Notes under the pieces: model-generated
Databases searched by the model: none
The model's input: the letters and a program-made list of their open reading frames with translations, nothing else
What the model was told of the DNA's origin: nothing
Translations under genes and position numbers: made by a program
From: an uncultured Pseudomonadota bacterium
Lineage (GTDB): Bacteria; Pseudomonadota; Gammaproteobacteria; Steroidobacterales; Steroidobacteraceae
DNA: 64,000 nucleotides
NCBI GenBank assembly: GCA_903927005.1
Contig: CAIYLH010000083.1
Location: 29,914-93,913 of the forward strand
Reading direction: 5' to 3'
Shown: one piece after another, positions 57,862 through 64,000 of the stretch
Layout of the letters: each line of letters begins with the position of its first letter
Position numbering within the stretch: the first letter of the stretch is position 1

Positions 57862-58524
57862 CTAATTAGTTGGGGAAAAAAGTTCAGCGGCCACCGCACT
57901 TCCACACACGTGAATACCCTCCACAGAGCCAAATCCCGGTCGGGGTGGGTAGCGCGCCACGATCAGCGCGAGCGACAGACCGGCAGCGCCGATTTGAAAG
58001 TTTTGAACCCAAAACAGGCCGGTCTTGTCCGACCACAGGCCGTGCATGTTCTGCAGCATCGGGTTGGCAATGCTGATGACGGGCTTCGGGTCCACGGATG
58101 CCACACAGGCCGCCCCGGCCGGACCGACGGAGTGGTGAGTGATCAGGTAACGCGGCTGTTGCGGCCCGCGAGGGCCGTATCCGGCGATGGTGGCGACCGA
58201 TTCGCTCGATACCCCGCAACCGGCGCCCCGCGGGTGGTTGCTGATGCTGCCGGTGACCATCAGGTTAGTCGTATCGATCTGTGGCGTGTCCAGAATAGCC
58301 GGCCATTTCGAGGCGTAGAACGGCACGAGATAACTCGGCGGCGCATTGATCTGCACAACGCAGGCGTCATTGCCGCGACACGGCAGTAACAGCGTCTGGC
58401 TCGTGGCACTGGGGATGGAACGACATTCCGCGGCCGACCGGCCGCTGCTGAATAGCGTGGCGGCCAGGCAAAGTGCCAGCGCACTTTTCTCGCCAAACAG
58501 GCTGTTTATTGATTTAACGTGCAT
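57862..58524 (-). CDS. Exported six-cysteine protein of unknown function
   Basis: A 220-residue protein I do not recognise. A signal peptide (about residues 1-32, hydrophobic ALALCLAATLFSS, probable cleavage after SAA) leads to a mature part with six cysteines, suggesting three disulphides. It is mostly short beta-prone stretches such as QTLLLPCRGNDACVVQIN and LFWVQNFQIGAAGLSLALIV. No catalytic motif is visible. GGGGA directly precedes the ATG. It has its own direct-repeat promoter and lies between the secretin and the sensor kinase, so it may be a substrate, sensor partner or accessory of the secretin. Divergent from the kinase gene. Confidence 0.72.
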   Translation of the reverse strand: MHVKSINSLFGEKSALALCLAATLFSSGRSAAECRSIPSATSQTLLLPCRGNDACVVQINAPPSYLVPFYASKWPAILDTPQIDTTNLMVTGSISNHPRGAGCGVSSESVATIAGYGPRGPQQPRYLITHHSVGPAGAACVASVDPKPVISIANPMLQNMHGLWSDKTGLFWVQNFQIGAAGLSLALIVARYPPRPGFGSVEGIHVCGSAVAAELFSPTN

Positions 58525-58590
58525 TCCCCAACGACGGCGTGGCTTCTGCGTTGAACTTCGGACCCCGCTTCCTGAATGTCCTGAAAATGC

Positions 58591-58632
58591 AGCCTATCTG
58601 ACCGCCAATCGCGAAACTGACACTGTCTGACA
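58591..58632 (-). promoter_or_regulatory. Direct-repeat promoter B (for the 220-residue exported protein)
   Basis: On the minus strand: TGTCA (58632-58628), 5 bases, TGTCA (58622-58618), 21 bases, TAGGCT (58596-58591). The -10 is weaker than at sites A and C but sits at exactly the same distance. It would give a leader of about 60 bases. The site lies between two divergent genes, so it could also influence the kinase gene on the plus strand. Confidence 0.6.
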
Positions 58633-58714
58633 GGCCGGACGCCCGGCGCACTGGCTTGTTTGCCGGGACAATGGCAACCTGCGGCTCCATATCAGGCGTA
58701 CTGGACGGGATGGC

Positions 58715-60610
58715 ATGACACCCGCAGGCGTCCGGACTACAGCAACGCGATTTAGGGGGCTGTACGGGGCCCTCTGGATGCTGTGGTCCCTGGCCTACCT
58801 GGCCCCGGCACACGCACTGGAATGCGACTCCACGCAGTCGTATTACCGCGACCGCGCCAGCGCGCTAACGCCCGCCCTGATCAGCCCGGCGGCGATGACC
58901 GCCTACGCCGGCGTGCTGCACGCGGGCGTGGTGGACTATCCCGTGTGGATTCGTCTGCAGCTGCATTGCATCGAGCTGTCGGAGCCGGCCGCACGGGTGC
59001 TGGTGCGCATCGAGCCGCGCCAGCTCGATAGCGTCGAGGCTTACGACGAGAACACCGTGGAATCGGTCCGCCACTTCGAGCCGTTGAGAAACCTCCATGC
59101 CATCATGGGCTTTCAATTCGAGCTGCCGGCGGGTGCCAGTGAGCGGGTGATTTGGTTGCGGGTGCTCAATGGCGGCAGCGCCATCGTGAGCACCGCCATC
59201 CTCAGCCCCACCGAAAGCACGCGGCGCGGCAATGAGTTGCTCACGGTACTGCTCATCTTTGTGATTGTGGCTGTCGCCGTCAGCATTTTCGCGATCCTGC
59301 AGGTCGTCGTCTTTTTTGACGCCTTGCAAATCGGTTTCGCGGTCTACCAGTTCGGCACGGCGCTGTATTTGCTGCTGGGTTTGGCCATGGGACTGGACGC
59401 GTGGCCGGACAGCTGGACGTGGGTCTCCGCCCACGACCTGACGCGCGCGGTTGGGATCATGACCGCTGCGTCCGGCGTGTACTTTCAGACAACGCTCATG
59501 CGCGACTACCACCCTCCCGCCCGCATGCTGCGATTCTCCTTAGTCCTCATTGCGGGTCTGCTGCTCGACGCGAGCCTGATGCTCTGTGGATTTTCCACCG
59601 TCGCAGCTCACGGATTCGCAGCGCTTCTGCTCGCCAACGTCGTTTATTTCACCATGCTGGCCTTCAGCTCAAGCCGTTTCGGCACGACCGACGCCACGGT
59701 CGAAAGCAACTTGGGTTATTTCCTCATCATGACGCTGACCTTCGCCCTCTCCCTCTATCGGCTGATGATGATCGTCGCCATAGAGGGGCTGGGATTTCGC
59801 TGGTCGTTTTCGCCTGCCCTTTTTCTCACCGCCATCACGATCATTCTCTCGATTCCTATTCTACTGATCACGTGGCGGCGTACCTGGCTGCGGGTTCGCC
59901 ACCTCAATTCCCAGAAACTCAGGGCGGACCTGGCCGAACAACAGGCGGGCCAGGAAAGAGCCGAGAGCGAACGTCAGCAAACCATGCTCGCGATGCTCAC
60001 GCACGAGTTACGCACGCCGCTCTCGGTGATTGGCCTGGCAACAGATCAGGAAACACCCTCCCTATCAGTGCGCCAACGAGCGAGCCGTGCGATCAGAGAT
60101 ATTTCCCGGGTGCTGCATAACGTGATGCTGGCCGATCGGGTCAACAACGATCAGTTGTCGCTGCGGGGGACGCCCTGGTCGGTGATGGAGGAACTCGACA
60201 CGTATCTGCAAAACTATGCGCTGGCAGAGTTCTATACCGTCACCGCCGACGAGGGCGTTCCGCGCACTCAGGTCAATCGCGACGCCGGGCTCGTGATCCT
60301 GACGAATCTTCTTGATAACGCGCGCAAATACAACAGCGGCCTATCCCCCGCGCGAATTCACGTCAGCGCAGACCAGAACGCAACGGGCATCGGCATTCGT
60401 GTCGAAGTAAGCAATGAATCCGGCGCCGAGGAATGGCCCGATGCGCTGCGCTTGTTCACCAAGTACTACCGCCAACCGCGGGCCCACCGCAAAACCGGCG
60501 CCGGACTCGGATTGTATTTGTCGAAGCGGCTCGCCGGCTTGAGCGGCTGTACGCTGGAATATCTGCCAACGGATCGAGATGTGAGATTCGTGCTATGGCT
60601 ACCGGTCTAA
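58715..60610 (+). CDS. Membrane sensor histidine kinase (7TMR-DISM-like sensor)
   Basis: A 631-residue two-component sensor. After a signal-like helix (about residues 15-35) comes a periplasmic domain (about 36-170) with a jelly-roll-like layout (VDYPVWIRLQLHCIE and VIWLRVLNGG). Seven membrane helices follow (about 175-390), the 7TMR-DISM layout. The cytoplasmic part has a short coiled coil, the H-box MLTHELRTPLSVIG (His430), and a GHKL ATPase with LTNLLDNARKYNSG and GAGLGLYLSKRLAGL. The final 16 bases overlap the regulator gene, so the two are coupled. Compared with the left part of the window, codon use is more AT-rich. The signal sensed is unknown. Confidence 0.88.
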   Translation: MTPAGVRTTATRFRGLYGALWMLWSLAYLAPAHALECDSTQSYYRDRASALTPALISPAAMTAYAGVLHAGVVDYPVWIRLQLHCIELSEPAARVLVRIEPRQLDSVEAYDENTVESVRHFEPLRNLHAIMGFQFELPAGASERVIWLRVLNGGSAIVSTAILSPTESTRRGNELLTVLLIFVIVAVAVSIFAILQVVVFFDALQIGFAVYQFGTALYLLLGLAMGLDAWPDSWTWVSAHDLTRAVGIMTAASGVYFQTTLMRDYHPPARMLRFSLVLIAGLLLDASLMLCGFSTVAAHGFAALLLANVVYFTMLAFSSSRFGTTDATVESNLGYFLIMTLTFALSLYRLMMIVAIEGLGFRWSFSPALFLTAITIILSIPILLITWRRTWLRVRHLNSQKLRADLAEQQAGQERAESERQQTMLAMLTHELRTPLSVIGLATDQETPSLSVRQRASRAIRDISRVLHNVMLADRVNNDQLSLRGTPWSVMEELDTYLQNYALAEFYTVTADEGVPRTQVNRDAGLVILTNLLDNARKYNSGLSPARIHVSADQNATGIGIRVEVSNESGAEEWPDALRLFTKYYRQPRAHRKTGAGLGLYLSKRLAGLSGCTLEYLPTDRDVRFVLWLPV

Positions 60611-61296
60611 ACATCGTCGTTGTTGAGGATCACGATGACCTGCGAGAGACACTCGTGGAGTTGCTGCGCTCGCACGGGCATCGGGTTGTCGGCGTCGATT
60701 GCGCCGAGGCTCTGGAGGATGAGGCAGGCCGAGACCTTATTGATCTGCTTCTTCTTGATCTGAATTTGCCCGGTGAGGACGGTATCAGCCTGGCGCGGCG
60801 AATGATTACTCATCAGCCGAGCGTCAGCATCATCATGATGACCGCCCGCGGTGAATTAAATGATCGCCTGATTGGCTACGAAAGCGGCGCGGACATCTAT
60901 CTGCGCAAGCCCATCAACAGCACCGAGTTGCTCGCGGCGATCGGCGCCATCACCCGGCGCCGGCTCGCCGCACTGGAATCCAACATGCCGGCCACCGACG
61001 CGCTCGCCATCATTAGCGGCGTCAGCTATACGGCGAGCAAGGATGGGGCGTCGGTCGCGATCAGTCGCGAGGAAATCGCGATACTGACGGCGCTGATGCG
61101 AGCGGCGGGCCGCAATCTGGAAGTCTGGCAGTTGCTCGCGATCACCTCAGACGATGACACGACGTCAGTAAACGCGCTGCAGGCACGCATGACGCGACTG
61201 CGCCGCAAACTCGTGTCGATCGGACTCACGGCGGACTGCATCCAGGCCCGTCGCGGCCAGGGCTACTACCTGGCGGTCAATCTGATCATACGGTGA
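60595..61296 (+). CDS. OmpR-family response regulator
   Basis: A 233-residue regulator. The receiver domain has the phosphoacceptor Asp55 (LLLLDLNLPGEDG), Thr83 and Lys105 (YLRKPI). The C-terminal winged-helix DNA-binding domain (about residues 140-230) has ALQARMTRLRRKLVSIG and RRGQGYYLAV. The ATG at 60595 lies within the kinase gene (16-base overlap). OmpR-type regulators typically bind pairs of direct half-sites about 10-11 bases apart, which fits the three TGTCA-N5-TGTCA sites nearby; I infer these are its targets. Confidence 0.9.
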   Translation: MATGLNIVVVEDHDDLRETLVELLRSHGHRVVGVDCAEALEDEAGRDLIDLLLLDLNLPGEDGISLARRMITHQPSVSIIMMTARGELNDRLIGYESGADIYLRKPINSTELLAAIGAITRRRLAALESNMPATDALAIISGVSYTASKDGASVAISREEIAILTALMRAAGRNLEVWQLLAITSDDDTTSVNALQARMTRLRRKLVSIGLTADCIQARRGQGYYLAVNLIIR

Positions 61297-61624
61297 TCCG
61301 TTCGGCGAGCGACCGACGGTGCCCCAAACTCGCGGGCATCGAAACCCAAGCGGACAGCCGCGATGCCTGCAACGACCGCAGTGAGTCCCGTCGTAGTGCC
61401 TTCGCCATACGCGGCCTTGCACGGTAGGCCGCTTGTGACCGCCGCCGCGTGGCGCAGACCTGTATCCCGTCCAAGCTCTGCTGCATCGCCCCTGCGATAG
61501 GCATCTGGACGAGAGCCGGCTTGGGACGAATTCTCTACGCACTGCCAGAGGGCATCACTGCGTACGACATGGACTCCACGCAGCGCGGCACCGAGTCGAT
61601 GCCAAAACCTCTAGGGCGCGGCGA
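61297..61624. other. Gap between convergent regulator and exported-protein genes
   Basis: About 330 bases in which I see no convincing gene, repeat or terminator. The frames that cross it lack a ribosome site and family similarity. Confidence 0.5.
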
Positions 61625-62098
61625 CTACATCGTAATCGTGACGTCCTCGCCATGCATCCTGAACTCACAGCCCTTCACGGCTGACGAGGCAGACTGCTCC
61701 CCTTGCCGCCAAGCTGACGGCATAAGATGCGCAGACGCGTTAACAGGCATCACGTTGCATTCCAGCGAGCGCGGCACGCCGCTGGTGCCCATAACCAACC
61801 ATGCCGCGCCGTCCTGCACATAATCGTACACTCTGACGCGCGCACCCACGGGAAGGCTCATCGACCCGCAGGTGGCCGCGGCGTAGGTCACGAGGCCGAA
61901 ACACGGCTGACCGCTGTACACGGGGGCCCCTTGCGAACTCCACACTTGAATGAACACCTGATTCTTATCACACCCTGCGCACGACTGAGCCACGCGGTTG
62001 ATAATCAGGTTGGCGGCCAAGGCCCCCGAGGAGCAGATCAGCGCGATAGCCACCGCGACTGTGCTGGCAACGATAGTTCGATTCATAAAGCGTGACAT
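61625..62098 (-). CDS. Small exported six-cysteine protein of unknown function
   Basis: A 157-residue protein I do not recognise. The signal peptide (about residues 1-28) is typical, with hydrophobic VAVAIALICSSG and probable cleavage ALA-A. The mature part has six cysteines (SCAGC, QPC, ATC, LEC, KGC) and a short beta-rich core (NQVFIQVWSSQGAPVY, SLPVGARVRVYDYV) that could form a small compact domain. AGGAG lies 7 bases before the ATG. It is preceded by the best of the three direct-repeat promoters, so I infer co-regulation with the secretin. It has no clear similarity to the 220-residue protein beyond export and cysteine number. Confidence 0.72.
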   Translation of the reverse strand: MSRFMNRTIVASTVAVAIALICSSGALAANLIINRVAQSCAGCDKNQVFIQVWSSQGAPVYSGQPCFGLVTYAAATCGSMSLPVGARVRVYDYVQDGAAWLVMGTSGVPRSLECNVMPVNASAHLMPSAWRQGEQSASSAVKGCEFRMHGEDVTITM

Positions 62099-62195
62099 CG
62101 TATCTCCTAAGGGACAGGGCCACCGGCCCGCTCGCAGCGCTTAGTTTGGGTTCCAATCAGGCGATCTGGCCCCCACGAGGCGGCCATCAGGGGCG

Positions 62196-62237
62196 TTTAT
62201 AGCAAATCGAAAAATAGTTTTCTGACACTCGCTGACA
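62196..62237 (-). promoter_or_regulatory. Direct-repeat promoter C (for the 157-residue exported protein)
   Basis: On the minus strand: TGTCA (62237-62233), 5 bases, TGTCA (62227-62223), 21 bases, TATAAA (62201-62196). It matches site A over much of its length: GCTATAAACG at the -10 region, an ATTTTT run in the spacer and CTTGTCAG at the distal half-site. The leader would be about 90 bases. Confidence 0.65.
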
Positions 62238-62661
62238 AGGGGTGGCTGGACGCAATCAATCACTTGTTGCGGCGCAGCATGAGGCGGGTTTATTTGCCGG
62301 TACGGGGAGCCCGACCCAACGGCCGCCTCAGGCCTGCAGTGCCGTGCGAAACGCCATGCCCAGCAGCGTGGCCTAGATCATCTGCTGCAGCGTCGATGCA
62401 GAAACGCCAACGAGATACAAAAACGACACGCGGAACAGCAGCGAGGGCAAGGCGGTGGCGACCTGCTGCGCTGACAGCAGCGCGAGCCCGGCGGACGGCG
62501 GCCGGTCGTCTAGAGAGTGGATCGCATCGGTTGGACGCCGCCGTGGGCGGGAGGCCGGCAGCAGTGCCGCAAGACGATTCCATGACATCACTGCCGTCCA
62601 CCTGCATAGACCCGGTCAAACCCCACCGGCAATTGCAAGCAAGCGGGAAGGCAGCAGCCAG

Positions 62662-62689
62662 TTGACACCGTTCGCCACGGCATTATTAT
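62662..62689 (+). promoter_or_regulatory. Sigma-70 type promoter of the abrB-doc pair
   Basis: A perfect -35 TTGACA (62662-62667) and a -10 TATTAT (62684-62689) with a 16-base spacer. The AT-rich stretch at 62,682-62,704 contains repeated ATAT steps and could be the operator for self-regulation by the antitoxin. Transcription would start about 20 bases before the antitoxin ATG. Confidence 0.65.
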
Positions 62690-62716
62690 ATTTATATGTA
62701 TATCAAGGAACGGCCC

Positions 62717-62941
62717 ATGACAGCGCTCAAACTCACCGCGGTCGGCACCTCCACGGGCGTGGTTATCCCTAAAGACATGCTCTCCCGCATGAAAGTCGCT
62801 CGCGGCGACTTGCTGCATGTGGTCGAAACGGCGTCCGGATACCTCCTGACGCCTTACGACCCCGCTGTCGCCGCTCAGGTGGAAGAAGGCAGAGACTTCA
62901 TGAAAGCCTATCGCGACACCTTCAAGGCACTCGCTGAATGA
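62717..62941 (+). CDS. AbrB/MazE-type antitoxin
   Basis: A 74-residue DNA-binding protein with a swapped-hairpin AbrB fold: MTALKLTAVGTSTGVVIPKD, then MLSRMKVARGDLLHVVET. The C-terminal 30 residues are charged and probably bind and neutralise the toxin. It normally represses its own promoter with the toxin as co-repressor. AAGGAA lies 6 bases before ATG 62717. The stop overlaps the toxin start (ATGA), the usual coupled antitoxin-toxin order. Confidence 0.88.
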   Translation: MTALKLTAVGTSTGVVIPKDMLSRMKVARGDLLHVVETASGYLLTPYDPAVAAQVEEGRDFMKAYRDTFKALAE

Positions 62942-63333
62942 GCGAGAACTGCCGATGGCTCGACAAACAGGCCTTACTGAGTCTGCACGAAGAGAGCATT
63001 GCCCACTTCGGTGGCTCGCCCGGACTTCGGGAGCTCGGCATGCTTGAGTCGGCCATGGCTAGGCCGCAGAACCTGCTGGCCTACGAACCGCAGACGACGC
63101 TTTTCCAGTTGGCCGCCGCCTACGGGTTCGGGTTGGCCAAGAATCACGCATTCGTTGACGGCAACAAGCGAGTGGCCTTTCTTGCCATTGGCGTATTCCT
63201 CGCCATCAACGGTTGGCGCTTGCGGGCTGAGCCACTGAACGCGATCACAACGGTGCTGTCGTTGGCGGCGGGAAATCTTTCCGAAAAAGAACTTGCAGAC
63301 TGGATCCAGCGTAACAGCCAGCAACGTCAGTAA
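62938..63333 (+). CDS. doc: Doc-type (death-on-curing, Fic-fold) toxin
   Basis: A 131-residue Fic-fold toxin. The catalytic loop HAFVDGNKR at 70-78 matches the Doc consensus HxFx(D/N)xNKR with every key residue (His70, Phe72, Asp74, Asn76, Lys77, Arg78). LESAMARPQNLLAYE upstream is also typical. Doc of phage P1 phosphorylates elongation factor Tu and stops translation; the same is likely here, but not shown. It is paired with an AbrB-type antitoxin instead of the classical Phd, a combination also known from other bacteria. Confidence 0.92.
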   Translation: MSENCRWLDKQALLSLHEESIAHFGGSPGLRELGMLESAMARPQNLLAYEPQTTLFQLAAAYGFGLAKNHAFVDGNKRVAFLAIGVFLAINGWRLRAEPLNAITTVLSLAAGNLSEKELADWIQRNSQQRQ

Positions 63334-63734
63334 GCGGCAACCCAGGAGAGCCAGCCCGCAAAGCTAACGCTATCCGCGACCAAGGCGGCGACTGTACCGC
63401 CCGCCTGGGCCGAGCAGCGGACACGCTCGCGAAGCCAGCAGACCGTTGTCATGGCCATATCAGGCGCCCTCGTCGCCGTCCGGCAAGCACCCATCGTGCC
63501 GTCGCTGCCCAATCGCCGCATCGCGGCATGATCACTCAACAGCACGTTGCACAACGGAAGCGCAGGGACGCGTTGACCCCGCTGCGACGGTTGCGCTAGC
63601 ACAAGGAGCTGCGGCCCAGTTTTTATTGCTCATGCGGCGCTCGTTGCCGGGCTGCAGTGGATCGCTCGATATCTGTACGAACTGGGCAATTTCTCGCGTA
63701 CGCCGCAGCAAGTGGCGCCAGCAAAATCGCGCCA
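63334..63734. other. Gap between the toxin gene and the tnpB remnant
   Basis: About 400 bases with no gene I can support. Open frames exist on both strands but none has a ribosome site or recognisable similarity. The sequence may include the flank of the inserted element. Confidence 0.45.
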
Positions 63735-64000
63735 ATGCCCAAGACCCCAGTCCCGACCGTGACCCGCACGCTGCGTTTCAAGTTGCGCCGCGAGTCTCCG
63801 TGGCTTGAGGCTTCGGAAGATCGTGAATACGTATCAGACTATCGTCGTGGGCGATGTGAGCCGCGTGAAGCTGGCCAGAACCAGAAGGGCGAAAGCCGTT
63901 CTGGACTCTGGCTGGGGGCTGCTCCGGACACAGTTGCAGGTCAAGGGCGAGCACGCCGGCAGAAGTGTCAGAGTCGTCAGCGAGCGCAACACCAGTCGCA
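63735..64000 (+). pseudogene. IS200/IS605-type TnpB remnant with internal deletion (runs off window)
   Basis: The ATG at 63735 opens MPKTPVPTVTRTLRFKL, like the N-terminus of TnpB proteins. From about 63,820, in a different frame, the sequence reads IVNTYQTIVVGDVSRVKL and then KAVLDSGWGLLRTQLQVKG and RSVRVVSERNTSR. These match the RuvC-like part of TnpB just before its zinc-finger motif (usually VVGDVSS.KLA, SVLDSGW and NTTRTCS). Roughly 200 or more residues between the two parts are missing and the frame shifts, so the gene is broken. No TnpA gene is visible in the window. Confidence 0.72.

Larger units (their letters stand above)
62099..62716. other. Intergenic region with two promoters and no supportable gene
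   Basis: About 620 bases. The left end carries direct-repeat promoter C and the right end the promoter of the toxin-antitoxin pair. Between them (about 62,240-62,650) a minus-strand frame is interrupted by stops. It has a hydrophobic stretch, LPSLLFRVSFLYLVGV, followed after a TAG by LLGMAFRTALQA. It might be a decayed membrane-protein gene, but I cannot assign a family. Confidence 0.4.

Noticed and set aside
62290..62619. Minus-strand frames in the gap before the toxin-antitoxin pair
   Set aside because: No ribosome site, stops interrupt the one hydrophobic stretch, and no family could be recognised; noted only as a possible decayed gene.

Overview
The window is high-GC chromosomal DNA from a proteobacterium, most likely a gammaproteobacterium. 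The clues are the glyA-nrdR-ribD-ribE / ribBX-ribH-nusB-thiL order, the xseB-ispA-dxs order, a single-chain PurL of about 1,290 residues, EttA, ParC/ParE, a FimX-like c-di-GMP receptor protein and TonB-dependent uptake. I cannot name the genus. Positions 1 to about 53,900 are densely packed with housekeeping and metabolic genes. From about 54,000 to the right end the DNA looks like an accessory island: gene density falls, third codon positions are less GC-rich, transposase remnants sit at both ends, and the genes are mostly unfamiliar.

Layout of the core part. 1-2,777: the start of efp, a FimX-like REC-PAS-GGDEF-EAL protein, and a YkgJ-type cysteine-cluster protein. 2,832-10,993: a CPA2-type antiporter and a tight glycogen operon (glgP-glgB-glgX). 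11,093-15,255: parE-parC. 15,796-19,796: xseB-ispA-dxs (isoprenoid precursors) and folE2. 19,827-25,507: an old-yellow-enzyme reductase, a Ser/Thr kinase with a cyclic-nucleotide-binding-like tail, and thiL-nusB-ribH-ribBX on the minus strand. 25,559-31,345: genes that interrupt the usual riboflavin cluster (SUI1-like factor, GNAT acetyltransferase, TonB receptor, S9 peptidase, broken TetR gene). 31,342-34,931: ribE-ribD-nrdR-glyA. 35,022-46,438: deacetylase, ettA, hutH, a zinc-ribbon protein, a SIMPL protein, murI, purL and a DUF1820 protein. 46,491-53,842: a lone TagH-type FHA protein, a haem cluster (MauG-like peroxidase; monohaem barrel-like protein; cytochrome c4-like protein) and a P-type ATPase.

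The accessory part (54,050-64,000) holds the most unusual content. A Tn3-like transposase fragment borders an orphan secretin of 1,008 residues with Gly/Met-rich tracts and a 300-residue C-terminal extension. Next come a secreted six-cysteine protein, a divergent histidine kinase/response regulator pair, and a second secreted six-cysteine protein. The secretin and both secreted proteins are each preceded by the same promoter layout on the minus strand: TGTCA, 5 bases, TGTCA (or TGACA), exactly 21 bases, then a -10-like hexamer. I infer a small regulon, probably controlled by the OmpR-family regulator in the middle of it: a candidate new signal-controlled export or envelope system. The window ends with an AbrB-Doc toxin-antitoxin pair and an internally deleted TnpB gene.

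No tRNA, rRNA, CRISPR array or riboswitch was recognised.
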